A stretch of 64,000 bases of DNA from Ruminococcus sp. (GTDB taxonomy: Bacteria; Bacillota; Clostridia; Oscillospirales; Acutalibacteraceae). Shown one piece after another: positions 36,018 to 45,132 of the stretch. The notes under the pieces are model-generated. The model was not told where the DNA came from. It did not search any database and saw only the letters and a list, made by a program, of their open reading frames with translations. The stretch covers positions 186,001-250,000 of the forward strand of contig JAFQRC010000003.1 in assembly GCA_017410265.1 (NCBI GenBank). Direction: 5' to 3'. A program made the translations under genes and the position numbers. Positions within the stretch are counted from its first letter, which is position 1. Each line of letters opens with the position of its first letter.

Positions 36018-36674
36018 TCAGATATTGTCTATTGCATCAATAACCTGTGTTAACATCTCGTCTTTATCAATATCTCCGTGGATGATAGTTGCGTTATAAA
36101 GCGACGCGATTTCATCGTAAAGCGGCTCTCTGATTTCAAGATACAGTGGGTCAGGGATATCGTCTTTTCGTGACAGGCACACTTTGACAGGAGTTTTGAT
36201 GTATACAATCAAATCAGGCTTTGGAGCACGCTTCCACTTTTTTTCAATAGTCGAACGCAAAAAGTCAGTATCCTTACCTAAATTCGCGGCATATGTTACA
36301 GCGTTATCGTAGATATATCTATCGACAAGCAGGGTGTAGCCGAAAAGCTTGTTGAGTGTGATAGAAAAGAAAATCTGACACCAGAACTCAAAGGTTGTCA
36401 GCATAGTGAAAATCTTATAAATCCCCTTTTTCTCACTCTGCTTACGCATATTTTCAAGATAAGTTTTATAGTCACCGCCGTACGGGTCAGAGTCCTTTTT
36501 CAGTACAAGTTTTTTGCCAATCTTAATAAAAAAAGACATCACTTTTATAACATAAGCGGCTCTGACTTTCTTGACTTTTATACCGCGACTTTTCAGCGTA
36601 TCGTAGGCAAAATCAACCGAGGTTGACTTTCCAGAGCCGTCAAGTCCTATGAAACAAACTGTTTTATTCTTCAT
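36018..36674 (-). CDS. Thymidylate-kinase-like P-loop kinase
   Basis: 218 residues. P-loop CFIGLDGSGKST at the N-terminus and a DR(Y) motif (LLVDRYIYDNAVTYA) like thymidylate kinase. A middle segment (about 40-115) is longer and more basic than in housekeeping Tmk. Related proteins sit in polysaccharide clusters, where they may phosphorylate something other than dTMP. It lies 3 nt from the preceding glycosyltransferase, so it is in the operon. I would not call it the cell's dTMP kinase without a search for a second copy. Confidence 0.75.
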   Translation of the reverse strand: MKNKTVCFIGLDGSGKSTSVDFAYDTLKSRGIKVKKVRAAYVIKVMSFFIKIGKKLVLKKDSDPYGGDYKTYLENMRKQSEKKGIYKIFTMLTTFEFWCQIFFSITLNKLFGYTLLVDRYIYDNAVTYAANLGKDTDFLRSTIEKKWKRAPKPDLIVYIKTPVKVCLSRKDDIPDPLYLEIREPLYDEIASLYNATIIHGDIDKDEMLTQVIDAIDNI

Positions 36675-36677
36675 ATT

Positions 36678-37634
36678 TTACTCCTTGATACTCTCAAGTG
36701 ATTTCACTGCGTCTTTTACTACCTCGCCCCAAGATTTAGCGTCAAGCAGATACGAGAAGTTTTTCTTGTTATTTTCAGCAGATAAAACTGCATCTGAAAG
36801 TTCATCGACAGAATTTATAAATGTCACAGCGTCTTCGCTGTTGCGCTTGATAAGAGAAAGCTTTTCAAATGATTCATACGCAACGACGGGAGTTCCGCAC
36901 GACAGCGCTTCCATCACAGAAAGTGGAACGCTGATTACAAACTCACTACTCTTCGTAGGAAAAAAGTATACATCTGCACAACTGTAGTAATCTTCAATAT
37001 TTTTCACAAAGCCAAAGCGCAAATCAACCCCACCGTCAGTTAGCGACTTGATAGTATTCTCATCATCAAACATACCGCTTGCTATAACCACAGGGTAAAA
37101 CTTTTCTCTATCTAAAGTGAGCATTTCTTCTAAAAATCTTCCGCTTGAACAATGACCGACATGAAGCACAATCACTTTATCATCCGGAAGCTCAAGCTCT
37201 TTGCACAGCTCTTCTCTTGATTTTTCACTCGGTTTGAATTTTTCTTCATTTATGCCGACAGAAAAAACGCTGATGATATCACTGTCAAAAGCGTTTTCCA
37301 CATCTTCTTTACAGATAGTCAGACAGTAGTCGACCACCTTGTGTTTTCGGTTGAGCTCAGCAAATTCATCGCTCACAGGTTGAACACAGACAACACAGAT
37401 TTTCTTTAGAAAAGGGCGCACTAATCTGAGCATAAAATACACCGACTTTATAAGTCGCGCAAATACTAAGGTGACGTCACTTTTCCTGCCGTTTTTTATG
37501 ATAGAAAGAACATCTTTGAGCGCAGAGTGCGATACATTATGCTGTTTTTGAAGCTCTCTAGAAAAATGAGTCGCGACATTTCGCATCCCCTCATTTTCGA
37601 GCCCGTTAATAGTGCTGATGATATGTATATTCAT
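36678..37634 (-). CDS. Glycosyltransferase family 4-like (GT-B)
   Basis: 318 residues. N-terminal acceptor part (STINGLENEGMRNVATHFSR) and C-terminal donor part (VIVLHVGHCSSGRFLEEM, then VPLSVMEALSCGTPVVAYES) match a GT-B transferase. The E-x7-E motif is weak, with FFPTKSSEF replacing the usual PS-x-E-x-F/G pattern. It starts 1 nt after the preceding glycosyltransferase stop. Donor unknown. Confidence 0.85.
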   Translation of the reverse strand: MNIHIISTINGLENEGMRNVATHFSRELQKQHNVSHSALKDVLSIIKNGRKSDVTLVFARLIKSVYFMLRLVRPFLKKICVVCVQPVSDEFAELNRKHKVVDYCLTICKEDVENAFDSDIISVFSVGINEEKFKPSEKSREELCKELELPDDKVIVLHVGHCSSGRFLEEMLTLDREKFYPVVIASGMFDDENTIKSLTDGGVDLRFGFVKNIEDYYSCADVYFFPTKSSEFVISVPLSVMEALSCGTPVVAYESFEKLSLIKRNSEDAVTFINSVDELSDAVLSAENNKKNFSYLLDAKSWGEVVKDAVKSLESIKE

Positions 37635-37635
37635 A

Positions 37636-38703
37636 TTAAAATCCCATTTGTGATTTAAAATTTTCTCTGGCTTTTATAAGCGTAAATTTATTCTCAATCG
37701 TAGCTTTTGCACCCTTTGAAACAGTGCTTAAAGTGTCGCTGTCAACAACCTTACTTAAGCTTGAAGCGATACTTACAGCATCATCACCCGACAGCACATA
37801 GCCGTTTTCGTTATTTACGAGTATGTCCTTTAAACCGCCGACGAAAGACGCGAGCGCAGGAATTCCCATACTCATACTCTCGAGTACAGAATTCGGCATT
37901 CCCTCTGTTTTTGTCGGAAATAAAAGTAGTTTCCATGAAGGCATAATCTTAAACAGCTCGTTGTGCAAAAGCCAACCATGAAGCGTGATGAACTTTTCTG
38001 CATCAAGCTCTTTGATTTTTCTTTCACACTCATCATAAAGCAAGCCGTCACCGACGATATCAAGCGTATACTCAGGGTGAGTTTTGTGAAACTCAGTAAA
38101 GCCCTCGATACTCTCGAGCACGCATTTGCCTGAAGCTAAGCGGCACAGCATTCCAATTTTATTTTCTTTCACAGAATTATTTGCTAAATCGTCTACATAC
38201 AAATGAATAATCTTAGTTTTGTCAGAAAGAGCAATCCCTCTATCAGTGAGCACAGACTCACTTTCAGCGCACACAAAGTCAGCTTTTTTTGACAGATAAT
38301 CCTGGCTTTTCTTCGTAGTCTGCGCCTTTTTCGAGGCATTTTCGAGCGATGTCATACCGTAAAGGAAGAAGTAAGTTTTCACGCCTTTTAGCTTACACAG
38401 AAGCTGTGAGGAAAACATCTTGTCCCCCACCCAGAAAAAAGCGTAGTCGCCCTTTTTGAGCACCTTCATACCTACAAAAAACACCTTAAGCTGAAAAAGG
38501 ATAAAGTTCAACACTCTGAGAATTTTATTGCTCTGCTTTTCGTATTTCACATTGTAAACAAACGCATCTTCTGTTTCATCAAGTGAAGACGAAATAATGC
38601 TGACTTTATCAAAACAAGGTGAAATCACCTTTAGAAATTTGAAAGCAGAAATCTGCGGAGCTTTGCTCGGAACAGGGTTCATAAAAACTACAGCGTCAGC
38701 CAT
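37636..38703 (-). CDS. Glycosyltransferase family 4 (GT-B)
   Basis: 355 residues. The C-terminal GT4 donor domain is clear: GMLCRLASGKCVLESIEGF, YTLDIVGDGLLYDECERKI, then LFPTKTEGMPNSVLESMSMG with the EX7E motif. The N-terminal half has a hydrophobic patch (about 60-80), perhaps membrane-associated. It overlaps the radical SAM gene by 8 nt. Part of the polysaccharide operon; acceptor and donor unknown. Confidence 0.88.
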   Translation of the reverse strand: MADAVVFMNPVPSKAPQISAFKFLKVISPCFDKVSIISSSLDETEDAFVYNVKYEKQSNKILRVLNFILFQLKVFFVGMKVLKKGDYAFFWVGDKMFSSQLLCKLKGVKTYFFLYGMTSLENASKKAQTTKKSQDYLSKKADFVCAESESVLTDRGIALSDKTKIIHLYVDDLANNSVKENKIGMLCRLASGKCVLESIEGFTEFHKTHPEYTLDIVGDGLLYDECERKIKELDAEKFITLHGWLLHNELFKIMPSWKLLLFPTKTEGMPNSVLESMSMGIPALASFVGGLKDILVNNENGYVLSGDDAVSIASSLSKVVDSDTLSTVSKGAKATIENKFTLIKARENFKSQMGF

Positions 38704-40171
38704 TATACTCGTCCTTTTTGAATAATGAATTCTTTAGTCTGGAGAAAGCTTTCAAAGAGCGTTTTATATCCTCGATATCTGTGAGTCCGCGCTTAATTCT
38801 GTGGAGAATATACCACGGGCGCAGATAATATTTCTTTCTTGCGTGAGCACAAAAAGCGACTAGGTCTTCACTGCTGAGCTGTTCTGTGCTGATAACGCAG
38901 TTGAGTGTGCCGTCTTCTTTTAGATAATGAGAATAGCCCTGTTTTATATAACCATTTTCCTTAGCCCAGGCATAGGCTTCTGTACCCGGATACGGAATGA
39001 GCGGGAAAAACTGCATCGTATCAGTTTTGAAACGCATCGCAGCTTCTAAAGTGCGCTCCATAGTTTCCTTAGTTTCGCCTTTGTTACCGACCATATAGCA
39101 CGCGTGCACCATAAGTCCCGCTTTTCTTGCGTTCTTTATGTAATTTTCAATTTGTTCAACGGTGATACCCTTACGGATATTGTTGAGAATAGTCTGGTCA
39201 ACGCTTTCGATACCCGGAATAATGAGCTTGCATCCTGCTTTTTTCATCAGCTTCATTGTTTCCAGATCAAGATTAACTCTCGCGTTGCAAAGCCAGCGGA
39301 TTTTCTTGTTCATACCGCTAGCTATCATTTTTTCACAGAACTCCACAGTACGCTTTTTGTTGACTGTGAAGGTGTCGTCTTCGATAACGACCTGCTTTAC
39401 ATCCGGAAATTCTCTGATGATATATTCAAACTCGGCGATAACATTGTCAACACTTCTGAGTCTGTATTTATGACCGTGCAGAGTCTGCGGATAAACGCAG
39501 TAATTACATCTTGCAGGACAGCCACGACCTGTAAAAATCTGAATTTCAGGCAGAGCGGAAGCAGGAAAAACATAGTCATTTACATCGAGGTATTCCTTGA
39601 TAAACTCTGACGCAAACGGAATCTCGTCGAGATTTTCGATATGCAGTGCATCAGGGTTATTGACTATCTCCCCTTCCTTTCTGAAAGAGAGTCCTCTGAC
39701 TGATGAGAGGTCATCGCCGTTATTTATAGCATCAGCAAGATTTTTGATGATAAAATCGTATTCCTTTCTTGCGATACCATCGATAGCGTTGCTAAAAGAG
39801 AAAGTTTCATCAACTGTAGCTGACGGATGGGTACCGACAAGCACAGTAAAAGCCTCTGGAAAAAGCTTCTTTACAGCTTCGCAGAAGCTACAATCGCTAT
39901 AGATAGATGGGGTGCTTGTGTTGAACACAAAAAGCTTTGCGTCCTTACCCTTTTCCTTGATGATTTCAAGTGACTTTTCTTCATTAAGAAGCTTCGCGGG
40001 AGCGTCCAGAAACTCCACATCATAACCGCATTTTTTAGAATATGCAGCAGCGTAAATCAGCCACAAAGGATAGTAAAGCACACCGCTGTGACCGATACAA
40101 GGACTGCGCGATTCACGCGAAAACTTTCCGTATTCTGCTTTAAAAGGCGGATTTATAAAATAAATTTTCAT
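38696..40171 (-). CDS. B12-binding-like radical SAM protein
   Basis: 491 residues. The N-terminal third looks like a cobalamin-binding domain (YFINPPFKAEYG start; the VLVGTHPSATVDETF segment). The radical SAM core has the 4Fe-4S motif GRGCPARCNYCVYP near residue 215, then typical VIEDDTFTVNKKRTVEFC and IPGIESVDQTILNNI. Proteins of this BchE/P-methylase-like type perform difficult methylations or rearrangements. A tail of about 60 residues holds a basic segment. Its place between two glycosyltransferases suggests it edits a sugar or lipid of the glycan; this is inference. Confidence 0.88.
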   Translation of the reverse strand: MKIYFINPPFKAEYGKFSRESRSPCIGHSGVLYYPLWLIYAAAYSKKCGYDVEFLDAPAKLLNEEKSLEIIKEKGKDAKLFVFNTSTPSIYSDCSFCEAVKKLFPEAFTVLVGTHPSATVDETFSFSNAIDGIARKEYDFIIKNLADAINNGDDLSSVRGLSFRKEGEIVNNPDALHIENLDEIPFASEFIKEYLDVNDYVFPASALPEIQIFTGRGCPARCNYCVYPQTLHGHKYRLRSVDNVIAEFEYIIREFPDVKQVVIEDDTFTVNKKRTVEFCEKMIASGMNKKIRWLCNARVNLDLETMKLMKKAGCKLIIPGIESVDQTILNNIRKGITVEQIENYIKNARKAGLMVHACYMVGNKGETKETMERTLEAAMRFKTDTMQFFPLIPYPGTEAYAWAKENGYIKQGYSHYLKEDGTLNCVISTEQLSSEDLVAFCAHARKKYYLRPWYILHRIKRGLTDIEDIKRSLKAFSRLKNSLFKKDEYNG

Positions 40172-40188
40172 AGTTAACTCCGTTTTTC

Positions 40189-40956
40189 TTAGATTGAGCT
40201 ATGCTTTTTGATACCGGAAACGGTGTAAAACACCATATAGTAAAGGCGAGAAAAAAAGTTCAGCCCCATAAATTTATACACTCTGTAGGTCATAGCCATA
40301 GATTTGAATTTGTTGCCCGATTTTGAATTGCGGTCAATACGGTAAATCAGGAGAGGCTCGTTTATGCCACGCGCCTTGCCGCCGTCCTTCAAAATTGACA
40401 GCCACACCGCAAAATCCTCGTGCATATTATCGTGAGCCATCGGGTACTTTTTCAGCCATTCTTTCTTTACAAGCACTGAAGAGCACGAAATGACATTCTG
40501 TTTCAAAAGTCTTTTGTAAGACACTTCATTTGGTACATGAAAAATAAAATTTGATTCAATTGAATCTGTATCAACAAAAGAGCAAGCTGTAAAACATATA
40601 TCGGTATCGGAGTATTTTTCTAATAAAGAAATTTGTTGAGACAACTTGTCTTTTCTCCACATATCGTCGCTGTCAAGAAAAGCAACATAGTCGCTCTCGG
40701 CCTTTGAAATACCAAAATTTCTGGTGTACGATACACCTTTATTCTCTTCGTTTTTATAAACTCTGACCCTACTATCTATTCTCTGATATTCGCACAAAAT
40801 ATCGTACGAAGAATCAGTTGAGCAGTCATCTATCACAATCAGCTCAAAATTCTCAAAGCTCTGGTCAAGCACCGAATCTATAGCTTCACGCAAGAACCGC
40901 TCAGCGTTATACACAGGCATAACTACGCTGATTTTGTCAATAATTTTGTTTTCCAC
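40189..40956 (-). CDS. Glycosyltransferase family 2 (GT-A)
   Basis: 255 residues, probable GT-A fold. N-terminus ISVVMPVYNAERFLREAIDS, then LIVIDDCSTDSSYDIL and the DXD-like DYVAFLDSDDMW, followed by KEWLKKYPMAHDNMHEDFAVW. This is canonical GT2. Start GTG at 40956, directly after the TGA of the BY-kinase gene, so translation is coupled. Inverting transfer to the growing glycan is expected; sugar unknown. Confidence 0.92.
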   Translation of the reverse strand: MENKIIDKISVVMPVYNAERFLREAIDSVLDQSFENFELIVIDDCSTDSSYDILCEYQRIDSRVRVYKNEENKGVSYTRNFGISKAESDYVAFLDSDDMWRKDKLSQQISLLEKYSDTDICFTACSFVDTDSIESNFIFHVPNEVSYKRLLKQNVISCSSVLVKKEWLKKYPMAHDNMHEDFAVWLSILKDGGKARGINEPLLIYRIDRNSKSGNKFKSMAMTYRVYKFMGLNFFSRLYYMVFYTVSGIKKHSSI

Positions 40957-41670
40957 TCAGGAAACACCATCCTCATAATAGTGAGTATAATAACCCTTGC
41001 CGTAGGTTCGCTTGTAGTACTTTTTGTAGTAGCTGTCGCTTTTTTTATCAGCAAAATTAAGTACAGCCCCTAAAATTTTGCAACCGCTCTTTTCAAGCTG
41101 AGCTTTAGTCTTTTTAGCCTGTCTGTATCTCACTCTGCCGGCACTTATGACCATCACCGCAGCATCGCAGGTTTTGGCGATAACCGCGCTGTCTATAACA
41201 AGCCCCAGTGGCGGTGTATCAACGATAACATAGTCGTACTTCGTTTTGAGTTCTTCCATAAATTTCAGGAACTTTTCTCCCAGCATAAGATCAACAGGAT
41301 TCGGACAATGAGGACCTGACACGACAATATCGAGATTCTCAAACTGCGTATTGCAGATAATTTCCTCCCTCTCAGCGAGACCTGTGAGATATTCACTTAG
41401 TCCTTTCGCATTTTTAGCATCAGTATATCTCACACTCACAACCGATTTTCTCAAATCGCAGTCAACATAAACAACCTTTTTGTTTATATCCGAAAGGCTC
41501 TTTGCTAGCATCAAAGCGATAGTGGTTTTACCTTCGTTTGCATCACAGCTGGTGATATCAATAGCCTTGTACTGAGAACCGCAAAACTGGAGATTAGTAC
41601 GCAGAGTTTTGAAAGACTCGTTTACAAAATAGTTGTCATATTTATCAAGTCTTAGTTCAATCTTTTCCAT
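40957..41670 (-). CDS. cpsD: Capsular polysaccharide BY-kinase (CpsD-like)
   Basis: 237 residues. Cytoplasmic tyrosine kinase paired with a membrane activator, controlling surface polysaccharide synthesis and chain length. Walker A is SCDANEGKTTIA, Walker A' VVYVDCDLR, Walker B YVIVDTPPLG. The C-terminus has a dense tyrosine cluster (SYYKKYYKRTYGKGYY), the autophosphorylation tail. The start at 41670 is chosen because AAAGGAG lies just upstream; an in-frame ATG at 41697 lies inside cpsC. No CpsB-type phosphatase gene is in this window. Confidence 0.93.
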   Translation of the reverse strand: MEKIELRLDKYDNYFVNESFKTLRTNLQFCGSQYKAIDITSCDANEGKTTIALMLAKSLSDINKKVVYVDCDLRKSVVSVRYTDAKNAKGLSEYLTGLAEREEIICNTQFENLDIVVSGPHCPNPVDLMLGEKFLKFMEELKTKYDYVIVDTPPLGLVIDSAVIAKTCDAAVMVISAGRVRYRQAKKTKAQLEKSGCKILGAVLNFADKKSDSYYKKYYKRTYGKGYYTHYYEDGVS

Positions 41671-41683
41671 TTGAGTTCTCCTT

Positions 41684-42445
41684 TCAATGTTTACCATAGT
41701 ATCTGTGACGCTGTGCGTAACTCTTTCTGAAATAACCCGCTTTCCCTGCAGGCTTGTCCTTATTCATATTAGGAATCATGGCAAGGACATTCAAATCAAG
41801 CTGTTTTTCAAGTATATCAGGATCAGAAATCTTATCGTCAAAAATAAAGATAAGCACGAACAGAACATATGTCAGCAGAAACGCAACAAGTGCTGAAATA
41901 ACAATAGTATACGAGAATATCGAATTGTACGGCTGTGTCGGAAGAGTTCCCTCATCTACAACATTAACCTGGTCAAATCCCATAACGCTCACTATCTGGT
42001 CTTTACCGATTTCACACACGGAATCAACAATCAGCTTGGACTTTTCCGGACTGTCAGATACGGCAGAAATCTCAAGATAACGGGTATTAGACGGGTTATT
42101 TATCGAAATCATCGAGCTCAGCTCAGCGTAAGAATACGGCAGAGAATTATCCTCAATAACCTGATTCAAAACGGTACGGCTTGTAAGAAGCTTAGTGCAA
42201 TCACTAACGACACTCAAAGCCAGACTGAAATCCGAGTTGTAGTCGGAATTATTCTCTACATCGCTATCCTGTCGTAAAATGTAAATCGAGCCGGTGGATT
42301 TGTACATCGGTTTATAGGTAAAGAAGTTAACAGCGAACACACTTCCTCCTACAATCACCGCTACTAAAATCAATATCCACAGTCTTGACATAAAAAGATA
42401 TGCTAAATCTCTGAATTTCACTGCACTTTCGTTGTTGTTCTGCAT
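41684..42445 (-). CDS. cpsC: Polysaccharide co-polymerase/BY-kinase activator (CpsC-like, Wzz domain)
   Basis: 253 residues. Two membrane helices (about 19-38 and 177-200) enclose an extracytoplasmic Wzz-like domain (STGSIYILRQDSD, then NTRYLEISAVSDSPEKSKL). The cytoplasmic tail (PDILEKQLDLNVLAMIPN) is the part that activates the kinase. It begins the long minus-strand operon under the promoter at 42523-42551 and precedes cpsD by 13 nt. The tail also has Tyr residues, which the kinase may modify. Confidence 0.93.
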   Translation of the reverse strand: MQNNNESAVKFRDLAYLFMSRLWILILVAVIVGGSVFAVNFFTYKPMYKSTGSIYILRQDSDVENNSDYNSDFSLALSVVSDCTKLLTSRTVLNQVIEDNSLPYSYAELSSMISINNPSNTRYLEISAVSDSPEKSKLIVDSVCEIGKDQIVSVMGFDQVNVVDEGTLPTQPYNSIFSYTIVISALVAFLLTYVLFVLIFIFDDKISDPDILEKQLDLNVLAMIPNMNKDKPAGKAGYFRKSYAQRHRYYGKH

Positions 42446-42522
42446 AGCTCATAGTCCTTTCAGATAGTTTAAGAAAATTGTCCGTTTGAGCACACTTTTC
42501 CATGGTATCCATAATCTATTAA

Positions 42523-42551
42523 ATTATATCAAACAACACACTCTTAGTCAA
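42523..42551 (-). promoter_or_regulatory. Promoter of the cpsC-led operon
   Basis: Minus strand TTGACT (42546-42551), 17-nt spacer, TATAAT (42523-42528), about 70 nt before the cpsC start. Confidence 0.75.
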
Positions 42552-42651
42552 CAAAAAGTGATGTCTATATACAAATTTCCTGATATTTTTTCAGAAAGAA
42601 AAAATATACATATAAATATGTTAAATAAACATTACATTGTCTTTACTTTAA

Positions 42652-42680
42652 TTGACATTTTGTACTCATAGTTGTATAAT
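42652..42680 (+). promoter_or_regulatory. Perfect consensus promoter of the LicD-led cassette
   Basis: TTGACA (42652-42657), 17-nt spacer, TATAAT (42675-42680). It matches the sigma-70/sigma-A consensus at all 12 positions and gives an untranslated leader of about 75 nt. Confidence 0.85.
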
Positions 42681-42762
42681 TTACTGTGTTTATTATGAAA
42701 AAGTGTGCCATATATTGTGGTTTTCAAAAGTCTTTATGTCATTTGCTGAAAGGATGAAAATA

Positions 42763-44397
42763 ATGGAACCGATTACTCAACAGGTTATTTTCAAAAACCA
42801 CGATGTCGTCAACAAAGTCAGGGCTGATATTCTGAAAATTCTTGACGATATCTGTACTAAAAACAATCTTCGATATTTTGGATTTCGAGACCTGCTTATA
42901 GGCGCTGTTCACTACAACGACTTTATCCCAAACGGTCTGAAAGCAAGAACCGAAATCGGTCTTATGAGAAATGAATACAACAAGCTCTGTGAGATTCTCT
43001 ATGACAAGGCAGATGAGCTTAAGCTCCAGATTATCGATCGTTATCCAAGCGGAGCGAAAGCGCTTATACTCACCGTTGCCAGACCTGTCAGCATCGAGCA
43101 GGAAGATACTATCATCACTGACCTTGCTACTGTTGAAATCAGTGCTTTTGACTATCTGCCTGACACCGAGGCTGAGCAGAAGGTTTATCTGAGAACAGTT
43201 GCTAACCTAAGAGATAAATACAACAAGATGGTCAACCTCACTCCACCTGCGACAACAGTTCCAATGAGCATGAGAAAGGTGTTCAATCTTTTCTGGGGTA
43301 CTCTCATCTACGGCACAAAGAATCCGAAAAAAACCTACCGCAAAATGCTCAAGACGGTTCAGAAATATCAGAACACTAAATACATCACCCGTCTTCTCCC
43401 AAGGCGAAGCGTTATGATCGCTTACGATGATGTCTTTCCAACTCAGCGTATCAAAGTAAACCACGCTGAAATCAACATTCCTCGCGTTTACAACAAATGG
43501 ACTGTTGAAATCAACGATGCGCTTATGGAACAGACCCGTACAATACAGAAAATCGACCTTGTACTACTCAAGGAATTTGACAGAGTTTGTCGCAAAATCG
43601 GTGTCGGTTACTTTGTCTGCGGTGGCACAATGCTCGGCCATATGCGTCACGACGGCTTCATTCCGTGGGACGACGACATTGATGTAGGAATGCTCAGAGC
43701 TGATTATGACAAGTTCATCAAAGAAGGCGGAAAACATTTAGGCGAGGACTTCTTCCTGCAGACCAGACAGTCTGACCCTAAAATCCCGTACCTTTTCTCA
43801 AAAATCAGACTAAACGGTACTTCATACATCACTAACTACAACGAGAAGCGCGACTTCCACAAGGGCATCTGCCTTGACCTCTTCCCGTTTGACTACATCC
43901 CGAATTCACTAAACGAAAGACAGCGTTTTAAAAACAAGGTTCTTTTCTGGTCAAATATTCACCACAAGGTCATCAACCGCCACAAGGAAAAGGCGATTTA
44001 CGACGAAAAACCTGCTACACTGTATGAGTGGTGGGCAAGAACATATAACGAGTTCAGACGCAGACTCGTTCACCTTGTACCGCTCAAGCTCACACAGCGT
44101 CTGTACATCAGAAAAGCCACAACCTACAACAGCAAAGCTAAAGAACTGGGGCTGACAACAGTTGCTTCTTTCTTGCCGACATACACCTATGCCGATGTAA
44201 AGGATATGCTTCCGTATCAGGATATCAACTTCGAAGGTATCACGGTTATGGCTTTAAAGGATATGGACAAGTTCTTAACCATGCAGTATAAAAACTATAT
44301 GCAACTCCCACTTTTACACCAGCGCGTAGGTCACGACCTCGTGTCATGGCATGTTGATGAGGAAATTGCGAAGAAGTATCACATCTACGACGACTAA
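42763..44397 (+). CDS. LicD family phosphotransferase with a duplicated, degenerate N-terminal LicD domain
   Basis: 544 residues, about double the usual single-domain length. LicD proteins transfer phosphocholine or polyol phosphates from CDP donors; fukutin-related relatives in animals transfer ribitol phosphate. The C-terminal copy (about 255-530) is intact, with GGTMLGHMRHDGFIPWDDDI and metal Asp303-305/307. The N-terminal copy (about 14-250) repeats the pattern (FGFRDLLIGAVHYNDFIP; EISAFDYLP) but lacks the DDDID acids. Start 42763 follows AAAGGATG; a longer frame from 42652 would begin inside the promoter. It is first of a five-gene cassette. The acceptor glycan is unknown. Confidence 0.88.
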   Translation: MEPITQQVIFKNHDVVNKVRADILKILDDICTKNNLRYFGFRDLLIGAVHYNDFIPNGLKARTEIGLMRNEYNKLCEILYDKADELKLQIIDRYPSGAKALILTVARPVSIEQEDTIITDLATVEISAFDYLPDTEAEQKVYLRTVANLRDKYNKMVNLTPPATTVPMSMRKVFNLFWGTLIYGTKNPKKTYRKMLKTVQKYQNTKYITRLLPRRSVMIAYDDVFPTQRIKVNHAEINIPRVYNKWTVEINDALMEQTRTIQKIDLVLLKEFDRVCRKIGVGYFVCGGTMLGHMRHDGFIPWDDDIDVGMLRADYDKFIKEGGKHLGEDFFLQTRQSDPKIPYLFSKIRLNGTSYITNYNEKRDFHKGICLDLFPFDYIPNSLNERQRFKNKVLFWSNIHHKVINRHKEKAIYDEKPATLYEWWARTYNEFRRRLVHLVPLKLTQRLYIRKATTYNSKAKELGLTTVASFLPTYTYADVKDMLPYQDINFEGITVMALKDMDKFLTMQYKNYMQLPLLHQRVGHDLVSWHVDEEIAKKYHIYDD

Positions 44398-44418
44398 TAC
44401 AGATTCAAGAGGTAAGCT

Positions 44419-45132
44419 ATGAATACAGTTTTATTGATGATGGGCGGAAGCGGAACAAGATTCGGCGCTTCTATCCCGAAGCAGTATATCAAAGTTAACG
44501 ACAGACCTATTTTTTCTTACATTTTAGAGGGCTATAACAAGCTTGATTTCGTTGACAAAATCATCATCGTATCCCATGCTGACTGGGTTGACTATGTAAG
44601 TGATATTGCCAAAGAAATCAACGCAGATAAACTCTACAAGGTAGTCTGTGGCGGAGATACCCGCTCAGACTCGGTTAAAAACGGTCTTATCTGCGCAAGC
44701 GAATATTCAAACGATGATGATGTTATCCTCATCCACGACGCTACCCACCCTTATGTCGACGAAAAAGGCACAAAGGAAGTTATCGAGGGTGTCAAGGAAT
44801 TCGGCGGTGCGACACTCGCGTCTTTCAACTACGACACAGTTTACAGAATGGATGATGATCACATCTTAACAAATATCGAGCCTCGTTTTAACATCGTAGC
44901 CGGTGCTTCTCCAGAAGCGTTCACTTTCAGAAAAATTTATGACATCTACATAAATTCCCCGAAAGAGGAGCTCGAGAGCATGACCTCCGCAGGCGCAATC
45001 GCCCTTCACTACGGAATCACTATGAAGGTTATCAAAGCCAATGTGATTAACCTCAAAATCACCTACGCCGATGATATGGACCTTTTTGTTAAACTTATCG
45101 ACAACTACTTCTTCCCAAAGGAGGAAAACTAA
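44419..45132 (+). CDS. IspD/TarI-like cytidylyltransferase
   Basis: 237 residues. Uses CTP to make a CDP-alcohol. The nucleotide-binding loop reads GGSGTRFGASIPKQYIKV, followed by VCGGDTRSDSVKNGL and LIHDATHPYV, all typical of IspD/TarI. IspD itself makes CDP-methylerythritol, whereas TarI and human ISPD make CDP-ribitol. Its place between a LicD phosphotransferase and sugar-phosphate genes argues for a CDP-polyol product rather than isoprenoids. It starts behind AAGAGG, 21 nt after LicD and 0 nt before gatZ. Confidence 0.88.
   Translation: MNTVLLMMGGSGTRFGASIPKQYIKVNDRPIFSYILEGYNKLDFVDKIIIVSHADWVDYVSDIAKEINADKLYKVVCGGDTRSDSVKNGLICASEYSNDDDVILIHDATHPYVDEKGTKEVIEGVKEFGGATLASFNYDTVYRMDDDHILTNIEPRFNIVAGASPEAFTFRKIYDIYINSPKEELESMTSAGAIALHYGITMKVIKANVINLKITYADDMDLFVKLIDNYFFPKEEN

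Larger units (their letters stand above)
42446..42762. other. Divergent control region of the polysaccharide locus
   Basis: 317 nt between cpsC and the LicD gene, with no gene seen. It holds two strong divergent promoters (42523-42551 minus; 42652-42680 plus), about 100 nt apart. Confidence 0.7.

Noticed and set aside
36018..36674. Annotation as the essential thymidylate kinase
   Set aside because: It sits in a polysaccharide operon and has an atypical middle segment; a housekeeping tmk is likely elsewhere.
44419..45132. Annotation as the housekeeping IspD of isoprenoid synthesis
   Set aside because: The operon context (LicD, GatZ, GatD) points to a CDP-polyol; a genome search for a second ispD would settle it.
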